8,889 bases of DNA. Source: Clostridiales bacterium. GTDB lineage: Bacteria > Bacillota > Clostridia > Christensenellales > Aristaeellaceae. The position numbers and the translations under genes were made by a program. Position 1 is the first letter of the stretch; every line of letters starts with the position of its first letter. Positions 1 to 6,084 of this stretch are shown here, in pieces. The stretch is taken from assembly GCA_019409045.1 (NCBI GenBank), contig DXVG01000058.1, positions 1 to 8,889 of the forward strand, written 5' to 3'. The notes beneath the pieces are model-generated. The model had not been told where the DNA came from, did not search any database, and was given only the letters and a program-made list of their open reading frames with translations.

Positions 1-1488
1 GGCGTTGCGTCCGCCGCCGTCGCTGACGACGTTTTCAAGCAGCTGGCGCATAAGGGCGGACGTCTGCGCGGAGACGGTCTGTCCCCGCACCACGGTCTGT
101 CCCCGCTCGATCACCTCGCCGCTTTCGGAGGCAATCTCCGCAACGACATAAGGCCTGAGCAATTTGCCGCCGTTGACCACCGAACAGGCGGCGGTCAAAA
201 GCTGTATGGGCGTGACCGCCACGGACTGGCCAAAGCCGATGCGCGCCAGATCGACGCGCTTGACCACGCTTTCGTCGATGACGATGCCGCTGCCTTCGCC
301 CGGGATGTCCACGCCCGTCTTTTCGCCGATGCCGAAGCGTTCCATGTAGTCGTAGAATCGCTCGATGCCAAGGCGCAGGCCCAGTTCGACGAACACGGGA
401 TTGCACGAGTTTTCCAGCGCCTCGGCCATGGACTCTGCGCCGTGGGGATTGCCCCAGCAGCGTATGCGGCCGCCCTCGACATAGGTGGAGCCCGAGCAGT
501 AGAAGCCCTCGTCCACATTGGTCACGCCCGCGTCCAGCGCGGCGGCGGCGGTGAGTATCTTGAAGGTCGAGCCGGGCTCGTAGGCGTCGGAGACGACGGT
601 GTTGCGCATGCGCTCGGTGAGCGTCTCCACATCGTCGCGCGGCGGGTCGTTCAGGTCGTAGTCGGGCTTGCACACCAGCGCCAGTATCTCGCCGGTCTGC
701 GGCTGCATCACCAGCACGCGCACGCTCTTTGCGTTGTTGACGGCCATGGCCTCGCGCGCGGCGCGCTCGGCAAACGCCTGTATGGAGGCGTCGATGGTCA
801 ACACGACGCTTCCGCCGTCCACGGCGGGGATGTACTCGCTCGCGCCGTAGCTCAGCTCCCGGCCCTTGCCGTCGATCTCCTCGAGTATGCTGCCCGCCCT
901 GCCGGAGAGGTAGTCGTTCAGCGAGGATTCCAGCCCCGCCTGCCCCACGCCGTCGATGGTAGTAAGCCCCAGAAGCTGCGTGGCGAACGCGCCCATCGGG
1001 TAGTAGCGGCGGCTCTCCTCCTCGAGGTACAGGCCATCCAGGGCGTCCGAGCCCGCGCTCTGATGCTCGAGCATCATCGCCTTGAGCTGCTGCGCCGTCT
1101 CGCGGGGAAGCTGGCGCTTGATGGTCACGCCGCCCTTGGAGGTGTCGGAAACGCGCTGCATGATCTGCGCCTTTTCCATGTCCAGCACCGGCGCGAGCAG
1201 CTCGGCAAACGCCTCCGGGTCGGAGATCTGCCTGGGACTTGCCGAGGCGGTGTAGGCGGTGGCGCTCATGGCGAGCACCGAGCCGTTGCGGTCGTAGATC
1301 TTTCCGCGCGTGGGCGCGATGACCGACTCGCTGGTCCACTGTGCCTGCGCGCGGCGCTGCAAGTCCTCAGCGGCGATGGCCTGGAGATAAAAAAGCCGCG
1401 CCACGAGCACGAGAAACAGCGCAAAAAAAGCGGCCATGCAAACGGCGAGGCGGCGACGGACGACAGGCCCCGTCAGAACCAAGCGCAT
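1..1488 (-). CDS. Class B penicillin-binding protein (FtsI/SpoVD type), C-terminus cut by window edge
   Basis: This is a peptidoglycan transpeptidase that cross-links septal or spore-cortex wall; 496 residues are visible and the frame is open to the window edge. Residues 1-15 are basic, and one membrane helix spans about 14-36. The class B N-terminal motif RGKIYDRNG is at 61-69. The transpeptidase domain begins near 225 (VVLTIDASIQ), with the catalytic serine in STFK (307-310) and the second motif SCN (361-363). The KTG at 390-392 lies in the usual EKTGVDIPGE segment and is not the active-site KTG, which should lie just beyond the edge. Any PASTA domain, which would favour SpoVD over FtsI, is also outside. 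The gene starts 18 bases after the ftsL stop, in the same frame, and is surely co-transcribed with it. The ATG at 1488 follows GGGGAGGG almost directly; a TTG two codons on (1482) has better spacing. Family is secure; FtsI versus SpoVD is open. Confidence 0.95.
   Translation of the reverse strand, partial: MRLVLTGPVVRRRLAVCMAAFFALFLVLVARLFYLQAIAAEDLQRRAQAQWTSESVIAPTRGKIYDRNGSVLAMSATAYTASASPRQISDPEAFAELLAPVLDMEKAQIMQRVSDTSKGGVTIKRQLPRETAQQLKAMMLEHQSAGSDALDGLYLEEESRRYYPMGAFATQLLGLTTIDGVGQAGLESSLNDYLSGRAGSILEEIDGKGRELSYGASEYIPAVDGGSVVLTIDASIQAFAERAAREAMAVNNAKSVRVLVMQPQTGEILALVCKPDYDLNDPPRDDVETLTERMRNTVVSDAYEPGSTFKILTAAAALDAGVTNVDEGFYCSGSTYVEGGRIRCWGNPHGAESMAEALENSCNPVFVELGLRLGIERFYDYMERFGIGEKTGVDIPGEGSGIVIDESVVKRVDLARIGFGQSVAVTPIQLLTAACSVVNGGKLLRPYVVAEIASESGEVIERGQTVVRGQTVSAQTSALMRQLLENVVSDGGGRNA
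75..106 (-). repeat. 18-base in-frame tandem duplication inside the penicillin-binding protein gene
   Basis: A 14-base block (cggtctgtccccgc on the plus strand) occurs at 75-88 and again at 93-106, offset by exactly 18 bases. In the protein it gives RGQTV-V-RGQTV near residues 462-472, in a surface segment between the SCN region and the end of the visible domain. It keeps frame and probably adds six residues to a loop. Confidence 0.7.
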
Positions 1489-1506
1489 CCCTCCCCGCCG
1501 CGAAGT

Positions 1507-1869
1507 TTACTGAGCCACCCCTTCCCCGCCGGGCAATTCGGCGGTCTGCGTTTGTTCGTCATGCACAGACACGGGCAGGTTCACCACGCGGATGGCGTCC
1601 TGCGTGGGCTGCTGCATCCCAAGCTGCTGCGCGAGCTGCGCGATGCGCTGCGGGTTTTCCAGCATCGAGAGCGAAAGCTCCAGATTGTCTTTGTAGGCGC
1701 TCAGCTCCACCAGCTCCGCCCTGAGCGCGTCCGCCTCCTTGGTCTGCGCGGAGATGCCGGCCAGCATGCCGATGTGCACAAACAGCCCGGCCAACAGAAC
1801 GCACGACAGTATGATCTTCGCCGCGCGGCTCCTGCGGCCGCGCGAGGTCGTCTCCCTGCGCGTATTCAT
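1507..1869 (-). CDS. ftsL: FtsL-like cell division protein
   Basis: A 120-residue bitopic membrane protein of the FtsL/DivIC type, which forms a coiled-coil complex (FtsL-DivIC-DivIB) that recruits and activates septal wall synthesis. Residues 1-17 are a basic cytoplasmic tail (nine Arg/Lys), 18-40 a single membrane helix, and about 43-75 a heptad-like coiled coil. The segment NPQRIAQLAQQLGMQQPTQDAIRVVNLP is typical of the FtsL end, where Asn-Pro breaks the coil and a Leu-Gly-Met stretch follows. A Glu/Gln/Gly-rich tail ends the protein. It lies between mraZ (33-base gap) and the class B transpeptidase, the usual position of ftsL except that rsmH is missing upstream. The ATG is preceded by GCGGGGGA at 8 bases, a weak ribosome binding site. 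Sequence divergence in this family is high, so the assignment rests on architecture and position together. Confidence 0.88.
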   Translation of the reverse strand: MNTRRETTSRGRRSRAAKIILSCVLLAGLFVHIGMLAGISAQTKEADALRAELVELSAYKDNLELSLSMLENPQRIAQLAQQLGMQQPTQDAIRVVNLPVSVHDEQTQTAELPGGEGVAQ

Positions 1870-1902
1870 TGTGTATTCCCCCGCTTTCCGCTTTAGACCT
1901 GT

Positions 1903-2367
1903 CTATGCCTGTCCCGGACCGTAATAGCGGTCGTTGACGTAGGCGAGCAGGCTCTCGATGTCGTTCTCGGCCACTTCGCACACGGCGGCGAAGCGGTTCT
2001 CGTCCCATATCTCCAGATAGCGGCCCACGCCGACGAAGCGAATGGCCTTGTCCATGCCCGCCTTCTGGCGAAGCCCCATCGGCAGAAGCACGCGGCCCTG
2101 TCCGTCCAGCCGCTGGCCCGGGAAGGAAAACGCCTTGATCAGGCGCACATAGGCCATGCCGCGCGCGTCGCTGTCGGGAATGCGCTCCAGCTTGCGGCCG
2201 ATCTCCTCCCACTTCTGGACGGGATAGAGGGCAATGGCGTTGAACTCGTTGTTCAGGCCGATGGTGAAGCCCTCGCCCAGCGCCTCGCGGTAGGCGGAGG
2301 GGATGGTCACGCGGCCCTTCGGGTCAATCGTATGCGTGTAATTGCCCGAAAATTCGGCTTCATTCAA
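1903..2367 (-). CDS. mraZ: Transcriptional regulator MraZ
   Basis: MraZ is a ring-forming DNA-binding protein with two AbrB-like half-domains that binds repeats upstream of its own operon and controls division and cell-wall genes. Both hallmark DxxxR motifs are present: DPKGR (15-19, in THTIDPKGRVTIP) and DGQGR (88-92, in QRLDGQGRVLLP). The 154 residues from the chosen start match the family's usual 140-155. I choose the TTG at 2367: GGAGGTGA, a near-perfect Shine-Dalgarno sequence, ends 6 bases before it, and the protein then begins a few residues before the conserved HTID as in other MraZ proteins. An ATG at 2382 is the main alternative, with GGAGG 12 bases upstream. The first in-frame ATG (2403) falls inside the putative -10 element and operator and is unlikely. 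ftsL follows after 33 bases; rsmH, the usual next gene, is absent. Confidence 0.96.
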   Translation of the reverse strand: MNEAEFSGNYTHTIDPKGRVTIPSAYREALGEGFTIGLNNEFNAIALYPVQKWEEIGRKLERIPDSDARGMAYVRLIKAFSFPGQRLDGQGRVLLPMGLRQKAGMDKAIRFVGVGRYLEIWDENRFAAVCEVAENDIESLLAYVNDRYYGPGQA

Positions 2368-2391
2368 CGAGCTCACCTCCATTCCCCGTCT

Positions 2392-2441
2392 TTTCCTCCA
2401 CATTCTACCACAAAACGGGCTGATCTACCACCATTCACCAC
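2392..2441 (-). promoter_or_regulatory. Putative MraZ operator: four GTGG repeats in 10-base register
   Basis: Reading the minus strand from 2441 in steps of ten gives GTGGTGAATG, GTGGTAGATC, AGCCCGTTTT, GTGGTAGAAT and GTGGAGGAAA. Four of the five units begin GTGG(T/A), and only the middle one is degenerate. A 5-base motif with 5-base spacers is the arrangement known for MraZ boxes (TGGGN-N5 in E. coli), and the position just upstream of mraZ fits autoregulation. The repeats flank and overlap the likely -10 element, so binding would block RNA polymerase. Binding itself is inferred. Confidence 0.72.
2402..2410 (-). promoter_or_regulatory. Probable extended -10 promoter element of mraZ
   Basis: TGGTAGAAT on the minus strand matches the extended -10 consensus TGnTATAAT at every position but one. 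No good -35 hexamer is present at 17 bases, which is tolerable for an extended -10 promoter. Transcription would start near 2395, giving a short leader of about 28 bases that contains the GGAGGTGA ribosome binding site. This supports the TTG start of mraZ. A TTGAAA further upstream lacks a matching -10 element. Confidence 0.45.
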
Positions 2442-2480
2442 CGATTTCATACTTTTTTCAAATTTCGACAGAATTCGGGC

Positions 2481-2510
2481 AAAAAAGAGGCGTCTCCCGA
2501 GGGAAACGCC
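2481..2510 (-). terminator. Intrinsic terminator of the ABC transporter operon
   Basis: On the minus strand, GGCGTTTCC (from 2510) pairs with GGAGACGCC (to 2489) through nine pairs including one G-U, closing a four-base loop. TCTTTTTT follows directly. It lies about 60 bases after the last permease stop and upstream of the mraZ promoter, so it insulates the two transcription units. Confidence 0.85.
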
Positions 2511-2534
2511 CGAAAAACAGGTGATTTCACTTCA

Positions 2535-2554
2535 AAATTGCAGTATTTCTGCAA
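2535..2554 (-). terminator. Small hairpin with short T-run after the permease gene
   Basis: TTGCAG and CTGCAA (minus strand, 2554-2538) form a six-pair stem with a five-base loop. It is followed by a short T-run. It is weak on its own; it may stabilise the transcript end ahead of the stronger terminator downstream. Confidence 0.35.
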
Positions 2555-2569
2555 AAGACGCTTCAAATA

Positions 2570-3184
2570 TTATCCATCCCGCAGCGTCCGCACGCGCAGC
2601 GCGGCCGCTAGCATGGCAAGACCGCACAGGCACAGCAGCAGCTTGTTGCCCGCGAGCCCCTGCCAGTCGCAAAACAGCGTCAGGCGCGCGGGCGCCAGGC
2701 CGCACAAATCCAGCGCGAACGCGAGCGCGGGCAGCGCGGCGCCCACGACGGCGCTCTGGGCAAGCGCGGCGCACAGCGCGGCCTCGCCGCCGGTGAACGC
2801 GGCGTTTGCAAAGCCCGCAAGCGCCGCGCGCCGGCCCACGTCGCAGCCCATCGCGCGCAGCAACAGCGCGCAGCCGCAGGAGAACACCCACACCGCCGTC
2901 AGGAGCCACGCGGCGCGCACGCCCCACAGCGCCGCCACGGGCACGCCGCGCACGGCGACGCTCTCGCGCACGCCGCGCGCCCTCTCCGGGCGAAACACGG
3001 CGCACATCGCCGCGATGCCCGCCAGCGCCGAGGCCGTCTCCACCGCGCGCTCGGCCGGGCGCGCGCCCGCGTCGAACAGCTTCAGAAGCAGCGGCGCGCA
3101 CAAAAACACCGCGAGCGCGCACAGCGCCATCCGGCGCGCGTTGCGCCTCAGTTCAAAGCAAACGGTATCCGCAAAGCCGTACAC
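2570..3184 (-). CDS. ABC-2 type transporter membrane subunit (second permease)
   Basis: A 204-residue hydrophobic protein with about six predicted membrane helices (roughly 19-36, 47-65, 88-108, 119-141, 143-161 and 180-197) and a short amphipathic N-terminus (FELRRNARRMA). Such small integral proteins encoded after an ATPase and another permease are usual in ABC-2 exporters of lantibiotic-immunity or drug-efflux type; the protein itself has no motif that I recognise. The start is GTG at 3184, with GGAGGGGG seven bases upstream. It overlaps the preceding permease gene by 32 bases, which suggests translational coupling. It is the last gene of the operon, and two hairpins follow the TAA stop. 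The permease role is inferred from topology and context. No substrate can be assigned. Confidence 0.72.
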   Translation of the reverse strand: MYGFADTVCFELRRNARRMALCALAVFLCAPLLLKLFDAGARPAERAVETASALAGIAAMCAVFRPERARGVRESVAVRGVPVAALWGVRAAWLLTAVWVFSCGCALLLRAMGCDVGRRAALAGFANAAFTGGEAALCAALAQSAVVGAALPALAFALDLCGLAPARLTLFCDWQGLAGNKLLLCLCGLAMLAAALRVRTLRDG

Positions 3185-3926
3185 GATACATCCCCCTCCT
3201 TCTTCGTTCGACCATCAGCGCCGTCAGCGCCATCAGAAAAAGGCCCAGAAGCGCGGCGACGATCCTCGAAAGCGCGAGCGTCGGCATGCCCTCCACCAGC
3301 GCGGCCGCGTCGCCCAGCGCGTCGTGCGCGGGGGCGAGCAGCGAAGCGTACGAGTCCCCCGACGGACCCGCGCCGAGCCACAGCGCCACCAGCGCGGGGC
3401 CGAGCGGCAGGCCCGTCAGCGCCGAGGGCAGCGCGCCGACGCCCACGCTGAGCAATATCGACGGAAGCGACCACAAAAGCGCGTAGCGCAGGTAGGCCGC
3501 AAGGTCTATGTTCCCAATCCCGTAGTCGCCCGCCGCCACGCACGTCAGCGTCGCCGACATCGCCAGCACGGGCAGCAGCATCGCGCTTGCCAGCGCGGCG
3601 AAGCGGCACAGGCAAAGCGCCCACGAGGGGAGCGCGCGGGCGTACACGGCCTCGCAGCGCCCGCCGCGGTCGCGGTCAAACAGCGCCGCCGCGCTCAGCG
3701 CGCCCGAGAGCGCCAGCACGTCGCCGATGCGGCTGCAAAACTGCCGCGCGTGCGCGCCGGAGAGGCCGTCCACGGCGTAGGCGAGCCCCTGCCCGGCCTC
3801 GGCCGGGAGAAGCTCTGTCGGCGGGAACACGCCCCGAAAGTACGCGCAGAGCACCAGCGCCGTCACCGAAGCGATGTAGGCGGCGCAGCGAAGCACGCGC
3901 CGAAGCTCCAAGAGATACACGCTCAC
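3153..3926 (-). CDS. ABC-2 type transporter membrane subunit (first permease)
   Basis: A 257-residue membrane protein with about six hydrophobic segments (near 12-30, 68-83, 104-130, 146-163, 168-187 and 222-238), an N-terminal amphipathic stretch (YLLELRRVLR) and an Arg-rich tail, as in ABC-2 permeases. It would pair with the upstream ATPase and the downstream small membrane protein to export a substrate or confer resistance. The start is a GTG at 3926 whose last two bases are shared with the ATPase stop (GTGA overlap); GGGAGG lies seven bases upstream. An open frame runs much further upstream, but only as a shadow of the ATPase gene. The extracytoplasmic segment near 31-67, between helices one and two, is a possible substrate-contact region. 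Family identity comes from topology and operon position rather than from a conserved motif. Confidence 0.78.
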   Translation of the reverse strand: MSVYLLELRRVLRCAAYIASVTALVLCAYFRGVFPPTELLPAEAGQGLAYAVDGLSGAHARQFCSRIGDVLALSGALSAAALFDRDRGGRCEAVYARALPSWALCLCRFAALASAMLLPVLAMSATLTCVAAGDYGIGNIDLAAYLRYALLWSLPSILLSVGVGALPSALTGLPLGPALVALWLGAGPSGDSYASLLAPAHDALGDAAALVEGMPTLALSRIVAALLGLFLMALTALMVERRRRGMYRVRLCGYRLL

Positions 3927-4795
3927 GCCCCCGCCTCCCTGCGGCACAGCGCCAGCGCGTCCTCCAGGCAGGGCTCGTCGCCCCGGCCGCAGCCCGGCGC
4001 GCCGTCCGGCGCGATGAAGCGCGCGACGCGCCGCTCCCCGTGCTCGACCACGCTCACCACGCGGTAGCGCCGCCGAAACTCGGCCAGCGCGCCCTCGGGA
4101 AGCTCGACGAGGAACATCTTGCCCCGCGCGCGCTCCACCAGCGCCGCCGCATCGCCCGCGTAAAGCACCCTGCCCGCCTCCAGCACCGCCACGCGCGCGC
4201 AGAGCCCCTCGACGTCCGACGCCGCGCGCGCGCAGAGCACCACCAGCCGGTCCACCGCCGCCTCGGTCAGAAGCGCGCGCAGCCGGGCGCGCCACTCCGG
4301 CTCGACGCCCTGAAAGGGCTCGTCCACCAGCAGCACCCTCGGGTCGTGCATCAGCGCCTGCGCGACGCCCAGCCGCCTGCGCATGCTCGCGTCCAGCCTG
4401 CGCACGCGCGTTCCCGCCTGTTCCGACAGGCCGACGCTCTCCAGAAGCTGCTCGGTGCGCGCCCTGCGCGTGGCCGCATCCAGCCGGGAGAGCGCGCCCA
4501 GGTAGTCCATGGCCTCGCACACGCGCATGCCGCCGTACATGTCGAAGTCCTGCGGGACGTAGCCGATCAGCGCGCGCACGGCGGACGCGCGCTCGGTCGG
4601 CACGCCGCACACCAGCGCCTCGCCCGCGTCCTGCCTGACCAGCGTCGCCGCGATGCGCACAAGCGTGGACTTGCCCGCGCCCTCGCGCCCCACGACGCCG
4701 AACAGGCCACCTTCCATGCGCAGGGACACGTCCGCGAGCGCGGCCCTTGCGCGAAACCGCTTGGACACGCCCCGAAACTCCACGCAGTTCTCCAT
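3923..4795 (-). CDS. ABC transporter ATP-binding protein with degenerate signature and switch motifs
   Basis: A 290-residue nucleotide-binding subunit of an ABC exporter. Visible motifs: an A-loop aromatic near F14, Walker A GREGAGKST (36-44), Q-loop Gln82 in YVPQD, Walker B VLLVDEP with D158 and the catalytic Glu159, and a D-loop-like GVEP (163-166). Two motifs are abnormal. The signature usually LSGGM/Q reads LDASM (134-138) in an otherwise typical context (SMRRRLGVAQAL). The switch-histidine position (usually STH before a DVE...LC.RVAVL segment) reads CAR (188-190). A C-terminal domain of about 65 residues follows, as in NatA/bacitracin-type ATPases. ATP binding is likely; hydrolysis may be slow or depend on other residues. 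The ATG start has GGAGG seven bases upstream, separated by seven Ts, and that site is part of a hairpin. It follows the histidine kinase gene by about 60 bases and overlaps the first permease by four. Confidence 0.93.
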   Translation of the reverse strand: MENCVEFRGVSKRFRARAALADVSLRMEGGLFGVVGREGAGKSTLVRIAATLVRQDAGEALVCGVPTERASAVRALIGYVPQDFDMYGGMRVCEAMDYLGALSRLDAATRRARTEQLLESVGLSEQAGTRVRRLDASMRRRLGVAQALMHDPRVLLVDEPFQGVEPEWRARLRALLTEAAVDRLVVLCARAASDVEGLCARVAVLEAGRVLYAGDAAALVERARGKMFLVELPEGALAEFRRRYRVVSVVEHGERRVARFIAPDGAPGCGRGDEPCLEDALALCRREAGA

Positions 4796-4827
4796 AAAAA
4801 AACCTCCCTCCGTGTACCAGAGGGAAG
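4796..4827 (-). terminator. Hairpin with U-tract overlapping the ribosome binding site of the ABC ATPase gene
   Basis: On the minus strand, CTTCCCTC (4827-4820) pairs with GAGGGAGG (4810-4803), eight pairs including one G-U, with a nine-base loop. Seven Ts follow, then the ATG. This has the form of an intrinsic terminator for the two-component genes. Its 3' arm is also the Shine-Dalgarno sequence of the ABC ATPase gene, and its U-tract is the spacer to the start codon. Transcripts that read through from the kinase gene would be terminated or have the site masked. Confidence 0.7.
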
Positions 4828-4831
4828 TATA
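4826..4831 (-). promoter_or_regulatory. Candidate -10 element for the ABC transporter operon
   Basis: TATACT on the minus strand matches TATAAT at five of six positions. No convincing -35 hexamer lies 15-18 bases upstream (the region is A-rich), so an activator such as the neighbouring response regulator would probably be needed. Initiation would fall near 4819, just past the 5' arm of the hairpin, giving a transcript that cannot form it. Confidence 0.35.
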
Positions 4832-4854
4832 GCGGCAGGTTCTAAACTTTTTAT

Positions 4855-6084
4855 CTATTCTGTCGCATCCGGGAATATGGCGAAGCTCGCGCGCACGCGG
4901 CCGCCGCCTTCCGGGGCGTTGTCCACCGCGAGCGCGCCGCCGTGGCGCTCGGCGAGCGTGCGGCAGATGAAGAGGCCGAGGCCGAAGTGCTCGCCGTCGC
5001 GCGCGTCGGCCTTGTCGCGGAAATAGGGCTCGGCGGCGCGCTTCAGGCCCTCGGTGGAAAAGCCGGGGCCGTCGTCCTCCACGGTGAGATGCAGCGCGCC
5101 TCCGAGGCGGCGAAGCTCCGCACGCACGCGCGTTTGCGCATAGCGCGCGGCGTTGGAGACGAGGTTGTCAAACACGCGCAGCATGAGCGCCGCGTCCGCC
5201 CGCACCACGCCGCCGTCCTCGCCCTCCATGGCAAAGGACAGTCCGCGGCAGACCAGCTTGCCCTCCTCCGCCATCTGCGCGCGCAGCTCCTGCAGGGAAA
5301 GCTGCGCCGGGGCGACGGCGATCTCCTCCAGCCGCGCGGTCTCGCCCATGGTGGCGGTGTATCGCTCGAGGCGGGCGATGTGGCCGTCCATCACCTCCAG
5401 CGTCTCCAGCACCTTATCGCGCGTCAGGCGATCGGGAAAGTACTTTTTCAGAAAATCGCAGTAGCCGCGCAGCACGGTCAGCGGCGTGCGCAGGTCGTGC
5501 GAGAAGGCGGCCTGCATCTGCCGCCGCTCCTCGAGCATGCGCCACATCTCGCGGCTGGAGGCGGCCAGCGCCGCGCGCATCTTCTCCATGGCGCACAGCG
5601 CCCGGTCCATCTCGTTGCCCTTTTCCAGCGCGACGATGGTGAAATCCAGGTCGCTCGCGGCGATGCGGCCCGCCGCTTCCTCGATGTCGCGCAGGGGCTT
5701 TTTGAGCTTGCGGCGGTAGAACAGTATGCCGGCGATGAGTATGGAGAGTATGGACACCACCGGGTAGGAGATGAGCGTGATCTGCCCGTAGAGCTGATAG
5801 CGCGCGCGATCTTCCTTCGGCATGAGGTCGAAGATCGACTCGGTATAGGTGAACTGCTCCCCGATCACCTCGCCGTCGACGACCAGCTGCGCCGGGCGGC
5901 CATACTCCGCGCCGTATTGCTCCACCCATCCGTAATACAGGTCGTTCTGCACTTCGGCGCACAGGGCGGTCAGCGCCATGATGAGCGTAAGCGCCACCAG
6001 CACGCCGACGGCGGCATAGAGGAAGAAGCTCCACTTCAAAGAGAGCCTGCGCAGCCGCCGCCTGCGCGCCTTTACCTTGCCCAC
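4855..6084 (-). CDS. Sensor histidine kinase of a two-component system
   Basis: A 409-residue membrane kinase that autophosphorylates and passes phosphate to the regulator encoded just upstream. The N-terminus is very basic (MGKVKARRRRLRR). Membrane helix one is at about 19-41, an extracytoplasmic loop of about 60 residues (42-101) could sense a ligand, and helix two is at about 102-122. A HAMP-like linker follows (about 122-175). The dimerisation/phosphoacceptor motif FSHDLRTPLTVLRGY has His196. The ATPase domain shows the N-box DNLVSNAARYA (306-316), G1 DDGPG (337-341) and G2 GLGLF (368-372). All catalytic motifs are intact. The GTG start overlaps the regulator gene by 13 bases; GGGGAG lies about ten bases upstream. 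The stop lies about 60 bases before the ABC ATPase gene, with a terminator-like hairpin between. This is not the short-loop intramembrane-sensing kinase type of Bce systems, because its outer loop is too long. Confidence 0.96.
   Translation of the reverse strand: MGKVKARRRRLRRLSLKWSFFLYAAVGVLVALTLIMALTALCAEVQNDLYYGWVEQYGAEYGRPAQLVVDGEVIGEQFTYTESIFDLMPKEDRARYQLYGQITLISYPVVSILSILIAGILFYRRKLKKPLRDIEEAAGRIAASDLDFTIVALEKGNEMDRALCAMEKMRAALAASSREMWRMLEERRQMQAAFSHDLRTPLTVLRGYCDFLKKYFPDRLTRDKVLETLEVMDGHIARLERYTATMGETARLEEIAVAPAQLSLQELRAQMAEEGKLVCRGLSFAMEGEDGGVVRADAALMLRVFDNLVSNAARYAQTRVRAELRRLGGALHLTVEDDGPGFSTEGLKRAAEPYFRDKADARDGEHFGLGLFICRTLAERHGGALAVDNAPEGGGRVRASFAIFPDATE

Noticed and set aside
35..1339. 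Minus-strand 434-codon frame inside the penicillin-binding protein
   Set aside because: It is out of frame with the real gene, whose translation shows STFK and SCN motifs; the shadow has only Arg/Gly/His-rich sequence.
442..1896. Long plus-strand open frame (484 codons) across the penicillin-binding protein and ftsL
   Set aside because: It is antisense to two well-recognised genes, has low-complexity Arg/His/Gly/Ala content with no family motifs, and reflects GC-rich third positions.
2538..4067. Plus-strand open frame of 509 codons across both permeases
   Set aside because: It is extremely rich in Arg, Ala and Ser, has no recognisable domain, and is opposite genes with clear operon overlaps and ribosome binding sites.
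3587..5026. Plus-strand open frame across the ABC ATPase gene and the 3' end of the kinase gene
   Set aside because: It is composition-driven, antisense to an ATPase with Walker motifs, and runs through the hairpin region.
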